The notes: generated by a model from the letters alone, not told the origin. A stretch of DNA of 64,000 nt from Christensenella sp. UBA5893 (GCA_002431905.1 DJER01000010.1:44243-108242); one strand, 5' to 3'. Shown: positions 1 to 9,161, counted from the first letter of the stretch. Translations and numbers: made by a program.

Positions 1-356
1 GAAATCAAGCAATTATCTTTTATTCCTGTTGCATAAAAAGAAAATTGAGAACCTATTTTTAACTTCTCTGCATTTTGAGAGCCGATTATAACATTATCTG
101 CAATTTTTTTTGAAACAATAATCATTCCGTCTTCGGTTTTTGTGCCAAGAACTGCAACCTTAAATCTATCGCCAATTTTTACATCATCAAAATTATCAAA
201 GTCACTTTTGGCAATAAAAGCATCACTCTTTCCACCAATATTAAAAATGACTCCGTCATCTCTTTTTAAAACAACTACTCCATCAAATATTTCATTTTTT
301 TTGTATTTGGTAAAGGTTTTGTCTATTGTATCTAAATTAAATTTAACTTCTTCCAT
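1..356 (-). CDS. rpsA: S1 RNA-binding domain protein, RpsA-like (3' part beyond window)
   Basis: The first 118 codons of a minus-strand gene run off the left edge. The start ATG at 354-356 follows a good ribosome binding site (AGGAG at 361-368). Residues 21-60 resemble the start of an S1 (OB-fold) RNA-binding domain, with the pattern GVVVLKRDDGVIFNIGGK and a second S1-like unit beginning before the edge. Multi-S1 proteins of this kind bind mRNA at the ribosome or act as RpsA homologues. The position just downstream of cmk and plsC matches the cmk-rpsA (ypfD) order of Bacillus and Clostridium, which is the main reason for the name. The number of S1 repeats cannot be seen. The family call is firm; equivalence to true ribosomal protein S1 is inference. 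Confidence 0.8.
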   Translation of the reverse strand, partial: MEEVKFNLDTIDKTFTKYKKNEIFDGVVVLKRDDGVIFNIGGKSDAFIAKSDFDNFDDVKIGDRFKVAVLGTKTEDGMIIVSKKIADNVIIGSQNAEKLKIGSQFSFYATGIKDNCLI

Positions 357-413
357 AAAAACTCCTACTTATAGTTTAGCAAAATTTATGTAATTATGTC
401 TATTATTTAAAAG

Positions 414-450
414 AAAAAACAAAGTAAATTTTCTATTACTTTGTTTTTTT
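414..450 (-). terminator. Rho-independent terminator after plsC
   Basis: A 14-bp stem (414-427 with 437-450) is rich in A on one arm and U on the other, and it overlaps the plsC stop codon. It separates the baiN-cmk-plsC transcript from rpsA, which may therefore need its own promoter. Confidence 0.7.
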
Positions 451-1014
451 TGATGTAATATTATTCTCACGAACTTCCAACATCTTTTGTTTGATTATTT
501 CATTTGGGTTCTCATAGTCTTTTGTCAAATAAAATGGTTCTCCAATGTAAACTTTATTAAGAATAAAAGGCATTGGTTTTCTTTTTATCCATACAGGAAC
601 TATTGGCGTATTTGTTTTTATTGCAATTATTCCCGCTCCGTCCTTGATATCAAGCAATGGCTCTTTGGTTTTATTTCTTGTCCCTTCTGGAAATATTGTT
701 AATATTTTATTATTCTTTAGAACAGAAAAGCATTGTTTTAATGTTGAAATCTCAACTTTTTCTCTATCTACAGGAATAGATTTCATTCCTTTTAGGAATG
801 AACGAAGCCCAAAATGTTTAAACAACTCTTTTTTGGCAAGTATGTGTTGTTCTCTCCAAATCATATTGCAAATAACTAGTGGATCAAAATTACTTTTATG
901 GTTAACAACTAATATACATTTACCTTTTGGTAAATTTTTTTGCCCCTTTAAAATGGTAGGACAAAACAACCAAAAGGGTATATATGCCAACACTTTCATA
1001 AACCAGTAAAACAT
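436..1014 (-). CDS. plsC: 1-acyl-sn-glycerol-3-phosphate acyltransferase
   Basis: This 192-residue membrane-associated enzyme should acylate lysophosphatidic acid to phosphatidic acid in phospholipid synthesis. The PlsC signature is clear: the catalytic HX4D motif at H39-D44 (NHKSNFD) and the FPEGTR substrate motif at residues 108-113. A short hydrophobic stretch at residues 7-22 probably anchors the protein in the membrane. The start lies 2 bases after the cmk stop codon, so the two genes are co-transcribed and probably translationally coupled. The cmk-plsC pair is a recurrent arrangement in Clostridia. The length is normal for a short bacterial PlsC. Confidence 0.93.
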   Translation of the reverse strand: MFYWFMKVLAYIPFWLFCPTILKGQKNLPKGKCILVVNHKSNFDPLVICNMIWREQHILAKKELFKHFGLRSFLKGMKSIPVDREKVEISTLKQCFSVLKNNKILTIFPEGTRNKTKEPLLDIKDGAGIIAIKTNTPIVPVWIKRKPMPFILNKVYIGEPFYLTKDYENPNEIIKQKMLEVRENNITSKKTK

Positions 1015-1016
1015 AT

Positions 1017-1670
1017 TTACTCCTTTATATATGAAATTATTTTTTGTAAACTTTGCTCTATTGTATCATTTGATGTATCGATTACAATTGCATCATTTGC
1101 TTGTTTTAATGGACTAATCTTTCTATGCATATCATTATAGTCTCTTTCAATAATGGCATTTTTCACTTCATCATAGGAGATTTTTTCGCCTTTTTGAATA
1201 TATGTTTCATATCTTCTTTTGGCTCTTGATTCAACACTTGCTGTGATATAGAATTTATACTTTGCATTTGGGAAAACTTCTGTTCCAATATCTCTTCCTT
1301 CAACCACCAAATCATATTTATCAGCAAATTTGTGTTGAATCTTGCAAACGATTTCTCTAATCTCGGCAATTTGCGAATATATTGATGCCTTTTGGCTTAT
1401 TTCAGGTAATGATATGTATGGTCTTGTGTCAATTCCTTCAACATATACAACCTGTTCTCCATCTATATATTCAATATCTATGTTAGCTTTTGTTAAGATA
1501 TCCTTAACTTGTTCAAGATTATTGACATCAGCATTTTCTTTTGTCAATACATATGCAATTGCCCTAAAAATCATTCCAGTATTTAAAAAATTTATATGCA
1601 AATTCTTTGCAGTTAAGACTGCCAAAGTTGATTTTCCTGCGCATGCTGGTCCATCCATTGCAATAACCAT
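1017..1670 (-). CDS. cmk: Cytidylate kinase
   Basis: Cmk phosphorylates CMP and dCMP with ATP, feeding CTP, dCTP and CDP-diacylglycerol synthesis. The 217-residue protein starts with the P-loop GPACAGKS (residues 7-14) and carries the family motif GRDIGT (125-130). It ends in a short amphipathic helix. The start ATG follows GGGGATATAATT and sits 2 bases after the upstream BaiN-type gene, so these genes share a transcript. Location between an RluB/BaiN block and plsC-rpsA is typical of low-GC Gram-positive bacteria. No anomalies are seen. Confidence 0.96.
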   Translation of the reverse strand: MVIAMDGPACAGKSTLAVLTAKNLHINFLNTGMIFRAIAYVLTKENADVNNLEQVKDILTKANIDIEYIDGEQVVYVEGIDTRPYISLPEISQKASIYSQIAEIREIVCKIQHKFADKYDLVVEGRDIGTEVFPNAKYKFYITASVESRAKRRYETYIQKGEKISYDEVKNAIIERDYNDMHRKISPLKQANDAIVIDTSNDTIEQSLQKIISYIKE

Positions 1671-1672
1671 AA

Positions 1673-2887
1673 TTATATCCCCCTTACAATATTATTTGCT
1701 GTTGATAGAGCAATCTGTAAATTAAATCCGCCTGTTAACGCATCAACATCAATTACTTCTCCTGCGAAATATAAATTACTTACAATTTTGCTCTCCATTG
1801 TTTTTGGGTTAATTTCTTTTGTGCAAACCCCACCACTTGTGATTATAGCATAATCAATATCATATAATCCATCAAAATTAAGTTTAAATTCTTTCAAACT
1901 TTTTACAATTGATTTTCTTTGTTCAATTGTAATACTATTAACTTTTAAACTTTCAGGTAATTTGACATAACTCAAAAATATAGAAACTAAATTCTTGGGT
2001 AATAGACTCCTTATAACAGTGTTAATCTGGCTATTTTTGTTATTTTCAAATTCTCTTAATATTCTATTTTCTAGTGTTTCATAGGTTAATGCTGGTTTAA
2101 AATCTAATATCAAGTCAACATTTTTTAACCTGTTTATGTAACTAGACAATGTCAAAACAATAGGCCCACTTATTCCATTTGATGTAAAAAGCATTTCTCC
2201 AAACTCTGATTTCACAAGTTTATTATTGCTATATGCCGAAAGTTTAACATTTTTTAATGATAGTCCCTCAACACTTTTTACCCACTTATCTTTTAATTTT
2301 ATAGGACAAAGTGCTGGTACTGGCTCAATTATTGTATGTCCAAATTTTTTTGCAATTTTATACCCAAAGCCATTACTTCCAGTTGCACTATACGACTTTC
2401 CACCGGTACAGATTATAAGCTTATCACATTCATATTTACTATTTGTTGTTATCACAACAAATTTTGATGTTTGACTATTTTTGTAACAATCAATAACTTC
2501 TTCATTAAGTTTTATATTAACTCTGCTATGTATGCAGTAGTTTTGTAAAACTTTTATAACATCACTTGATTTGTCACTTTCAGGAAAAACTCTGTTTCCT
2601 CTTTCAACTTTAAGTGGTAATCCATGTTCTTCAAAAAACTGCATTGTGTCATATGGTGTAAATGAACTGATACAACTATACAAAAATTGGGAATTTGTTG
2701 GAACATTTGAAAAATACTCTTCATTTGAGCAACAATTGGTTATATTACATCTTCCTTTTCCTGTAATGTATAATTTCTTGCCAACCTTTTCATTCTTTTC
2801 AAGCAATGTAACATTGTAGACCTTTTGAGCACAACCACCACTCACAAAAAGTCCACTTGCTCCGCCACCGATAACGATAATATCCAT
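1673..2887 (-). CDS. BaiN/HI0933-family FAD-dependent oxidoreductase
   Basis: This is a 404-residue flavoprotein of the HI0933/YhiN/BaiN family. The N-terminus carries the dinucleotide-binding fingerprint GGGASG (residues 7-12), followed by KKLYITGKGRCNITN, a stretch typical of the family, and the C-terminus has the second FAD motif (LYFAGEVIDVDALTGGFN). The physiological substrate of most members is unknown; one Clostridium homologue reduces bile-acid intermediates, which should not be transferred here. I chose the ATG at 2885-2887 because it has a GGGGG ribosome binding site and directly begins the FAD motif. A longer frame would overlap the upstream gene by 10 codons. It is co-transcribed with the pseudouridine synthase gene upstream and cmk downstream. 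Confidence 0.88.
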   Translation of the reverse strand: MDIIVIGGGASGLFVSGGCAQKVYNVTLLEKNEKVGKKLYITGKGRCNITNCCSNEEYFSNVPTNSQFLYSCISSFTPYDTMQFFEEHGLPLKVERGNRVFPESDKSSDVIKVLQNYCIHSRVNIKLNEEVIDCYKNSQTSKFVVITTNSKYECDKLIICTGGKSYSATGSNGFGYKIAKKFGHTIIEPVPALCPIKLKDKWVKSVEGLSLKNVKLSAYSNNKLVKSEFGEMLFTSNGISGPIVLTLSSYINRLKNVDLILDFKPALTYETLENRILREFENNKNSQINTVIRSLLPKNLVSIFLSYVKLPESLKVNSITIEQRKSIVKSLKEFKLNFDGLYDIDYAIITSGGVCTKEINPKTMESKIVSNLYFAGEVIDVDALTGGFNLQIALSTANNIVRGI

Positions 2888-2888
2888 T

Positions 2889-3593
2889 TTATTCCCCCAA
2901 TAAATCAAAAAGTTCATATTGGTTTAATGGTTTATATTCGCCACGCTTAAGACCACCAAGTTTAATATTGCCAATTCTTACTCTTTTTAACATTATAATA
3001 GTTTTACCAATGCAGTCAAACATCCTTCTAATTTGCCTATTTTGCCCTTCATGAATTGTTACACTAATTCTAGAATTCCCGTCTTTTATATCTAACATTT
3101 CAACTTTTGCAGGAGGCATTCTTTTTCCATTTTCAATAACTCCAGCACGAAGAACAGCAAGTTCGCTTTCTTTAATTAAACCTTCAATTTTCACAATATA
3201 TTCTTTTTCAGTTTCATGCGATGGGTGGCTAATTTTTTGTGCAATATCTCCATCGTTTGTAAGAATAATTAACCCTTCTGTGTCATAATCAAGTCGTCCT
3301 ATTGAAAATAGTCTTACAGGGCTTTTTACAAGGTCATATATTGTTTTTCTGTTTCTATCATCATTTGCTGTACATATATATCCTTTTGGCTTGTTTAATT
3401 TATAATAAACGTAGTTTTGTGGTAATGACAATTTCTCACCATTAAGACAAACTATATCGCCTTTTAAGTTCACCTTATAGGACAAATCTGTTAGTATTTT
3501 CCCATTAACGCTAACCTTTCCGTCTTTTATATATTCTTCACTTTTTCTTCTTGAAGCAACTCCACAGAGTGCCAAATATTTGTTTATTCTCAT
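2889..3593 (-). CDS. rluB: Pseudouridine synthase, RsuA/RluB family
   Basis: This 234-residue enzyme is predicted to isomerise a uridine in 23S rRNA. An S4-like RNA-binding domain covers residues 1-60, followed by the catalytic domain with the RsuA/RluB signature GRLDYDTEG (residues 99-107, catalytic Asp about D102) and the C-terminal motif HEGQNRQIRRM. The position downstream of scpA-scpB and a DacB-type carboxypeptidase is the same as ypuL (rluB) in Bacillus subtilis, which supports RluB over the other RsuA-family enzymes. The exact target base cannot be read from sequence. The start is 4 bases after the carboxypeptidase gene. Confidence 0.88.
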   Translation of the reverse strand: MRINKYLALCGVASRRKSEEYIKDGKVSVNGKILTDLSYKVNLKGDIVCLNGEKLSLPQNYVYYKLNKPKGYICTANDDRNRKTIYDLVKSPVRLFSIGRLDYDTEGLIILTNDGDIAQKISHPSHETEKEYIVKIEGLIKESELAVLRAGVIENGKRMPPAKVEMLDIKDGNSRISVTIHEGQNRQIRRMFDCIGKTIIMLKRVRIGNIKLGGLKRGEYKPLNQYELFDLLGE

Positions 3594-3597
3594 TTGT

Positions 3598-4746
3598 TTA
3601 CCATTTGGAGATTATGACTTTTACAATATCTCCTATCCTATTAGACTTTATCTCTTCCATAGTATATATTTTTTCACAAAATAGCAAGTGTTTATCCAAA
3701 TAAATTTTAAGTTCGCCTACGATTTGCTCTTTTTTTAGTGGGGCTGTGAGATAATTTGGCACAGCGATTTCAATTTTTATTTGTTGTTCTTCTTCGCTTG
3801 TTAATGGATAACAAAAACTATGCTTTGTATACACTTTTACATCCACACTTTTAGAATTCTCGACATTTACATTTTTAATGTAAGAATATTCAGGAAGAAG
3901 TTTTACCATTTTGTACTTTGAGAAACATTCGTTTAAGTGCATTACACTTTCTTCAAACATTGGTCCGCAGTTTAATACAACACATATTAGTTGCATATTA
4001 TCTCGTTTTGCACTACTAACCAAACACCTTCCAGCATTATTAGTAAATCCCGTCTTTACTCCATTTGCTCCGTCAAGAGTCCAAAGAAGCTTATTCTTGT
4101 TTTTTAAGTACCTATAACTATTGTCTGCATTTGAAATCTTTGTGTTTTTTGTTGTAACAATTTCTTTAAATATGGGATACCTGTAACATTCGCTTGCTAT
4201 AAGTGCCAAATCATATGCTGTTGTGTAATGGTCTTTTTCATCAAGTCCGTGTGGATTTTTAAAATTTGAATTAATAGCTCCAATTGTATGTGCCTCTTTT
4301 GTCATAAGCAAAGCAAAATCATCTATTGATTTTGATATATGCAAAGCAAGTGCTGTTGCCGCATCATTACCAGAAACAAGCATCATCCCATATAGAAGTT
4401 CCCTTACTGTTAATTCTTCTCCCTTCTTTAAATATATAGAAGTTCCTCTAATACCAACGGCTCTATCATCAATTTTTATTTTTTCGTCAAAGTTGTTACA
4501 GTTTTTTAGTACGGTTAAAAATGTCACAATTTTTGTGGTACTTGCATTGGCAAGTCTTTCATTTTCATTTTTTGCAAGTAACACTCTCTTTGAGTCTTTT
4601 TCAATAACGCACATAGCTTTTGAATTATCACTCGCTTGTACAACACAATTTGTTGTATTATGATTTAACATAATACCACCACATATTGTAATTAGCATTA
4701 ACAAATAAACGACAACAAACTTAATTAAGTTATTCTTCTTTTTCAT
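3598..4746 (-). CDS. dacB: D-alanyl-D-alanine carboxypeptidase, DacB-like
   Basis: This low-molecular-weight penicillin-binding protein (peptidase S11, 382 residues) trims the terminal D-Ala from peptidoglycan stem peptides outside the membrane. An N-terminal hydrophobic segment (about residues 8-28) is a signal peptide or anchor. The active-site triad of motifs is complete: SxxK at S69-K72, SGN at 125-127 and KTG at 232-234. A C-terminal beta-rich domain follows. The neighbours (scpA, scpB, gerW upstream; rluB downstream) match the dacB locus of Bacillus, where the enzyme controls spore cortex cross-linking, so a sporulation role is likely but inferred. The gene overlaps the gerW end by 17 bases. 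Confidence 0.88.
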   Translation of the reverse strand: MKKKNNLIKFVVVYLLMLITICGGIMLNHNTTNCVVQASDNSKAMCVIEKDSKRVLLAKNENERLANASTTKIVTFLTVLKNCNNFDEKIKIDDRAVGIRGTSIYLKKGEELTVRELLYGMMLVSGNDAATALALHISKSIDDFALLMTKEAHTIGAINSNFKNPHGLDEKDHYTTAYDLALIASECYRYPIFKEIVTTKNTKISNADNSYRYLKNKNKLLWTLDGANGVKTGFTNNAGRCLVSSAKRDNMQLICVVLNCGPMFEESVMHLNECFSKYKMVKLLPEYSYIKNVNVENSKSVDVKVYTKHSFCYPLTSEEEQQIKIEIAVPNYLTAPLKKEQIVGELKIYLDKHLLFCEKIYTMEEIKSNRIGDIVKVIISKW

Positions 4747-5116
4747 CTTTTACCCTTATTTTTGACATAATTGTATTTAAAAAGTTGATAATTGTTTGAT
4801 ATGCAGTTTTGTTCTCAATTCCAACAAATTTTACATCATCGTTCGTTTCAACAATAAAGCCAACTGGCGTTATGCTTGCACCACCACCACTTCCACCACA
4901 AGTTGGAAATGGCATTTTTTTGTTGAGTGTACTATATTCGCCACCACCAACAACATAGCCAACAGAAACTTTATTTATTGGTATAATAATATTCCCACTT
5001 GGAGTTATAATTGGATCGCCAACAATTGTATTTGTTTTTACCAAATCTTCTACCTTTGAGATTGTCATACAAATAAAATCTTCCAAGAAGTTAGGATTGT
5101 TTTTTATTTCGTTCAT
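4730..5116 (-). CDS. gerW: Spore protein GerW/YtfJ family
   Basis: This 128-residue protein belongs to the YtfJ (GerW) family, small proteins found in spore formers and required for normal germination in Bacillus. Visible family features are the N-terminal helix ending in a VGDPI-x-TPSG-x-x-I-IPI segment, a glycine-rich stretch GYVVGGGEYS and a GGSGGGASI motif. There is no signal peptide. I chose the ATG at 5114-5116 because AGAAGGAG precedes it at the right spacing; a longer frame begins 6 codons upstream. The gene overlaps the DUF2953 gene upstream by 26 bases, a pairing seen in many Clostridia. The molecular activity is unknown. Confidence 0.88.
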   Translation of the reverse strand: MNEIKNNPNFLEDFICMTISKVEDLVKTNTIVGDPIITPSGNIIIPINKVSVGYVVGGGEYSTLNKKMPFPTCGGSGGGASITPVGFIVETNDDVKFVGIENKTAYQTIINFLNTIMSKIRVKDEKEE

Positions 5117-5663
5117 ACATTCTCCTTCTAACACTTAATAATGAAATTACAACACTATATAGCAATTCATTCATACTTATTTTTACACAAATTTTTGTTT
5201 TTATTAAAAATTTATCTTCTTTATATAATGGTATAACTGAACTATAAAACGATGCTGTTGGCTTGTTTGTTTTTAAAATAGTAAAAATTATATATATCAA
5301 TAAATTTAATGTTCCACATGTCATTGCTGTTTGATAAGCATTGTCCTTTATTCCAATACTTGCATTAACTTCAATAATGGTAATTTGAATTTTATCTTTT
5401 ATGTTACTTATAAATTGATCAATAAACAAAACTTGTTTTTGAGATAATTCAATATTCAAATCTTGTTGTTTTTTGTTTATATATAACAATACTTTGTTAT
5501 CTTTGTATAACATTTTTAGTGATAATATCTTCATTTTATAGACGCATAACGTCACGAATATATTTTTATTATTTCCATCAATTTTTATATCCATTTGAAA
5601 TATTATAGGAATAAGAAAAACAACAATAAAAAATAGCGGTATGGCTAGGTATAAACTTTCCAT
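5091..5663 (-). CDS. DUF2953-family membrane-associated protein
   Basis: This 190-residue protein has an N-terminal membrane segment (residues 4-22) and a second hydrophobic segment at about residues 118-135. The rest is beta-rich and basic (VCVYKMKILSLKML pattern). Together with the overlap into gerW, this matches the DUF2953 proteins that precede ytfJ in sporulating Clostridia. The function is unknown. The C-terminus is strongly basic (RRRMYERNKKQS). The gene follows scpB by 41 bases and is probably co-transcribed with it. Family assignment rests on context and topology as much as on sequence. Confidence 0.7.
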   Translation of the reverse strand: MESLYLAIPLFFIVVFLIPIIFQMDIKIDGNNKNIFVTLCVYKMKILSLKMLYKDNKVLLYINKKQQDLNIELSQKQVLFIDQFISNIKDKIQITIIEVNASIGIKDNAYQTAMTCGTLNLLIYIIFTILKTNKPTASFYSSVIPLYKEDKFLIKTKICVKISMNELLYSVVISLLSVRRRMYERNKKQS

Positions 5664-5704
5664 ATCACTATTATTTGTTATTTTGTTGATTTTATACTGC
5701 CTTG

Positions 5705-6454
5705 TTAAACAACATCATCAGTATTGTCTTTTTGAGTAAAATCCATCTTTTGAATATTATTTGCTTTCAAAACTTCGTCAACTCTATCCAACATTTCTTT
5801 ATCTTCTGCCTTAATTTGTTTTACATCTTTTTCATTCTTTAAGAATTCAGGGATTTCTTCTTCATCAGGTACTTCATAATCACGATAAAGCCCATCACTT
5901 GAGAGTTGATTATCATATGTTTCACTTCGAATAACATTGATTCTTTCAAGCAATTCTTCATAATCTGGCAATTCACTTAAATCTTTTAAATTAAAACGTT
6001 TTAGGAATTCATCAGTTGTTCCAAACATATATGGTTTCCCAACGGCATCTTTTCTTCCAACAATTTGAATCATTTTATTGTCAAGAAGCACTTGAATGGC
6101 ATAATCTGCCGAATTGATTTTTCTTATCTCTTCAATTTCAAGTTTTGTTATTGGTTGCTTATATGCGATTATTGCAACTGTTTCTAGTGCGGCTTTTGTT
6201 AATGCTTTTTCTCTTATTGGATTTAAAACAACTGAGATTTGTTCAGCATAATTTGGATTTGAACACAATTGAATTTTGTCTTTATATTCTATTAAATGTA
6301 TTCCACTATCGCCACAAAGTTCCTTTCTTAATTCATCCAAAGCTTTATTAAAAGTTTTTTTATCAACTTCAAGTTTGCTCATTATATCTTCGATTGCAAC
6401 ACCTTCCCCAGATATAAACAAGGTTGCTTTAATAATTTCCTTCAAGTTGTTCAT
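5705..6454 (-). CDS. scpB: Segregation and condensation protein B
   Basis: ScpB (249 residues here) is the winged-helix kite subunit of the SMC-ScpAB condensin that compacts and separates newly replicated chromosomes. The ScpB core occupies about residues 1-180, including the conserved segment AALETVAIIAYKQP and the downstream IEEIRKINS block. Residues 185-249 form an acidic, poorly conserved tail. The start lies inside the end of scpA, overlapping by 26 bases, so translation is coupled; a purine-rich AGGAGG is present but 12 bases upstream. The length is slightly above the usual 190-200 because of the tail. Confidence 0.95.
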   Translation of the reverse strand: MNNLKEIIKATLFISGEGVAIEDIMSKLEVDKKTFNKALDELRKELCGDSGIHLIEYKDKIQLCSNPNYAEQISVVLNPIREKALTKAALETVAIIAYKQPITKLEIEEIRKINSADYAIQVLLDNKMIQIVGRKDAVGKPYMFGTTDEFLKRFNLKDLSELPDYEELLERINVIRSETYDNQLSSDGLYRDYEVPDEEEIPEFLKNEKDVKQIKAEDKEMLDRVDEVLKANNIQKMDFTQKDNTDDVV

Positions 6455-7238
6455 TTATGTCTTCTGCCTCCTTATCTTCGTTTTCTTCATTTGAAATTAT
6501 GTCTATCTCACCAAAAATATTGCTTTGTTGAGCTTTTACAAACTGTCGCTTTAATAATTCTAACAATGCAAGAAATGTGTTTATAAGCTCACTTTTTGTG
6601 AAGTCCTTATCAAAAAGACTTGAAAACTTTATCATCTTTTTTTCTCTTACAATGTTTTTGATTTCAATAAATTTTTCTGCAACAGTAAATCTGTCTTTTG
6701 CAATTTGCTTTGTTTCTTCTTGAATTTCTTTCTTTGGTGCTTGGGCCATCATAATTGCAAATGCATCAAGCATACTATCAAGAGTCATATCTTTTAACTT
6801 GATTCTAACATTACCTGCCATCTTGTCTGGCTTTTTGTAAAGTTTATCAAGGTCTTCAACGTTTGCCAATTTCTCACTTGCTTCACGGAAGAGTTTTAAT
6901 TCTTTAAGTCTTGCCAAAAGATTAACTTCCGGATCGTCTTCATCCTGTGTTTCTTCCTCATCAGGCGGAAGTAAAGTTCTTGATTTAATTTCAATCAGTT
7001 GTGCTGCAATTTCAATAAACTCACTAGCATTTTCCATATCAAGTTTTTCAAAAGTATTCAAATATTCAAGATATTGTTCTGTCAGGTCTGCAAGCTTGAC
7101 AGTTTCAATATCCATTTTGTTATCTTTAATAATTTTTAATAGTAAATCAAGAGGTCCTTCAAAATTTTCTAGTTTTACATTATATACATTTTGAGGATTT
7201 TCTTCTTCTATTAAATCTACTTGTTCTTCTTCTATCAT
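6429..7238 (-). CDS. scpA: Segregation and condensation protein A
   Basis: ScpA (269 residues) is the kleisin subunit that bridges the two SMC heads. The N-terminal signature FEGPLDLLLKII is present near residue 25, followed by an acidic linker (PPDEEETQDEDDPE) and a C-terminal winged-helix region (KKMIKFSSLF). The preferred ATG at 7236-7238 has a purine-rich site (GGGGG) upstream; a GTG-type extension of five codons would overlap the M50 protease gene further. scpA, scpB and the upstream M50 gene form one transcription unit as in many Bacillota. Confidence 0.95.
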   Translation of the reverse strand: MIEEEQVDLIEEENPQNVYNVKLENFEGPLDLLLKIIKDNKMDIETVKLADLTEQYLEYLNTFEKLDMENASEFIEIAAQLIEIKSRTLLPPDEEETQDEDDPEVNLLARLKELKLFREASEKLANVEDLDKLYKKPDKMAGNVRIKLKDMTLDSMLDAFAIMMAQAPKKEIQEETKQIAKDRFTVAEKFIEIKNIVREKKMIKFSSLFDKDFTKSELINTFLALLELLKRQFVKAQQSNIFGEIDIISNEENEDKEAEDINEQLEGNY

Positions 7239-7900
7239 AAAAACAACCCCCAAAAACTTCCAAATACTGATATAAGTCCATTTATAACATAATAATAAAC
7301 AATGTCAAACAATGGAGTTACAAGGAAAACAAACAAAATAATTGTTCCGTATTTTTCTAAAAATGTGATTACTTTGTTCCCCGGTGGGGTTATTGCTTTT
7401 AAAAAGTTAAAGCCGTCAAGTGGGTATATCGGTATAAGGTTAAAAACAAATAATGATAAATTGAGTGATAGCATAAAATAAATAAAGTATTTTAAAAAGA
7501 CCATAAACATATTTGTTGATGCACTAATTTTTGCGCTGGTAAAGAACCAAACTCCACTAAACACAAATGCAAGAACCAGGTTCATAAACACACCGGCAAG
7601 TGACACTATGCTCATATCTCTTTTGTAATGTTTGTAATAAATTGGGTTAATTGCAACTGGTTTTGCCCAACCAAACCCAAATAAAACCAAGCACAAAAAG
7701 CCAACCGGATCAATGTGTTTTAATGGATTAAGGGTTAATCTTCCCATAAGTCTTGGAGTTGGATCTCCAAACTTTGTGGATGTGTATGCATGTGCAAATT
7801 CATGAAGAGAAAATGAGAATAGTAATGCTAGCATATACCCTAGCATTAACGACAATATTTCTAAGAATGATAATCCTGAACATATAATGTTATATAACAT
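7235..7900 (-). CDS. Site-2 protease family (M50) membrane metalloprotease
   Basis: This 221-residue polytopic membrane protein has the zinc-binding HExxH motif at H33-H37 (HEFAH) in an early membrane segment and the second metal motif in NLIPIYPLDG, the YwhC/SpoIVFB-like arrangement of intramembrane proteases. There are five to six predicted membrane helices and no CBS or PDZ domain, so it is the short M50 type, distinct from RseP elsewhere in the window. The position immediately before scpA is common in Clostridia. The substrate is unknown. A role in sporulation sigma-factor processing cannot be claimed, because there is no SpoIVFA partner here. Confidence 0.87.
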   Translation of the reverse strand: MLYNIICSGLSFLEILSLMLGYMLALLFSFSLHEFAHAYTSTKFGDPTPRLMGRLTLNPLKHIDPVGFLCLVLFGFGWAKPVAINPIYYKHYKRDMSIVSLAGVFMNLVLAFVFSGVWFFTSAKISASTNMFMVFLKYFIYFMLSLNLSLFVFNLIPIYPLDGFNFLKAITPPGNKVITFLEKYGTIILFVFLVTPLFDIVYYYVINGLISVFGSFWGLFL

Positions 7901-7956
7901 AGTGAATTTATTATACTATAAAATAACGACATTTGCAAGAATAATAAAATAAAAAA

Positions 7957-7983
7957 CTACAAATGGATACTATCCATTTGTAG
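7957..7983 (-). terminator. Terminator after dacF
   Basis: There is a near-perfect inverted repeat CTACAAATGGATA with a minimal loop, followed on the minus strand by six U residues. It ends the dacF transcript and isolates the M50-scpAB operon. Confidence 0.85.
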
Positions 7984-8000
7984 ACAAATTTTATTTGATA

Positions 8001-9161
8001 TTACCACGCTTCTGCAATCTTGTGAATTGAGTCAATAATTGTTAATTGCTTAATATCTTGTTTTGCAATAACATCTATTTCTTTTAAAACTTTGCCTTGT
8101 TTTGAAACGATAAGAGTTCCAACCTTGTCACCACTTCTTATTGGAGCAACAAGTTTATCAATGTCAAAAGATATTTCATAATCTTTGCTCTCGCCTTTCT
8201 TTGTTATCATATTATAACTTTCACAAGCATACAAATCTATTGTTTTTTCTTTCCCATTTGCCACGTCTTGATTAACCAAAACTGGCTCGTTTATATTGAC
8301 TATTGTTTTATTGTCAAAGTTAGCAAAGCCGTAATTGAATAAATTAGTTGTTTGCTTAAACCTGTCTTGCCCACTTTTTGCACCGATAACAATAGCAATT
8401 AGATTTAAGCCATTTTTATTTGCCATTGCCGACAAGCAATATCCTGCTTCATTTGTTGAACCAGTTTTTCCACCAGTACAACCTTTGTAATATCTTATAA
8501 GTTTGTTTGTATTCACAAGTTCAGTCTTTCGTCCTGATGGATGAACCAGTGCATCCATCCATATTTTACCCATTTTGTGATAATGCTCATACTTTGATAC
8601 TTCTTTCAAAATGATAGCACAATCATTTGCACAAGAATATTGTTCAGGAGCTGGAAGACCTGTGCAGTTTGCATATAATGTGTTGTTCATATTTAACTCT
8701 TGAGCTTTTTTATTCATTTTCTCAACGAACTCGCTTTCACTACCAGAGATATATTCAGCAAGAGAAACACTTGCATCATTTGCCGATGCCATTATTACAC
8801 TTTTTAGCAAGTCTTCTGCTTTATAATCTACATATGGATCGATAAATACTTGTGAACCACCCATTTTTGAGGCATTCTCGGTTGTGGTGATTTTTGTATC
8901 AAATGTAAGGACATTCTCGTCAATTGCTTCGTATGTTAAAAGAATTGTCATAAGCTTTACCATGCTTGCAATTGGAAATCTTGCTGTTGAATTTTGTTCA
9001 TACATAACTCTACTGAAGTTATCATCAACAAGCAAACATGCTTTTGCATCAATACTAAACCCTGTATCAGCATATACCACATTACTATCTTTTATACTAC
9101 TATATATTGGTATTAACATTAAGCATAATACACTAAATATTGATATAATTGATTTCTTCAT
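8001..9161 (-). CDS. dacF: D-alanyl-D-alanine carboxypeptidase, DacF-like
   Basis: This 386-residue S11-family penicillin-binding protein has a signal peptide (residues 1-31) and intact active-site motifs: SMVK at 66-69, SAN at 126-128 and KTG at 232-234. The C-terminal domain ends in a segment that could form an amphipathic membrane-binding helix. In Bacillus, dacF follows punA and lies near spoIIM, and the same neighbours are here (punA and a spoIIM-like gene immediately upstream), so DacF rather than DacA or DacB is the best name. DacF acts in the forespore to regulate cortex cross-linking. Terminators flank the gene on both sides, so it is probably transcribed alone. The start has the site AGGAG. 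Confidence 0.85.
   Translation of the reverse strand: MKKSIISIFSVLCLMLIPIYSSIKDSNVVYADTGFSIDAKACLLVDDNFSRVMYEQNSTARFPIASMVKLMTILLTYEAIDENVLTFDTKITTTENASKMGGSQVFIDPYVDYKAEDLLKSVIMASANDASVSLAEYISGSESEFVEKMNKKAQELNMNNTLYANCTGLPAPEQYSCANDCAIILKEVSKYEHYHKMGKIWMDALVHPSGRKTELVNTNKLIRYYKGCTGGKTGSTNEAGYCLSAMANKNGLNLIAIVIGAKSGQDRFKQTTNLFNYGFANFDNKTIVNINEPVLVNQDVANGKEKTIDLYACESYNMITKKGESKDYEISFDIDKLVAPIRSGDKVGTLIVSKQGKVLKEIDVIAKQDIKQLTIIDSIHKIAEAW

Noticed and set aside
7235..7900. M50 protease as SpoIVFB
   Set aside because: The family and HExxH motif fit, but there is no SpoIVFA partner and the scpA neighbourhood points to the generic YwhC-like type.
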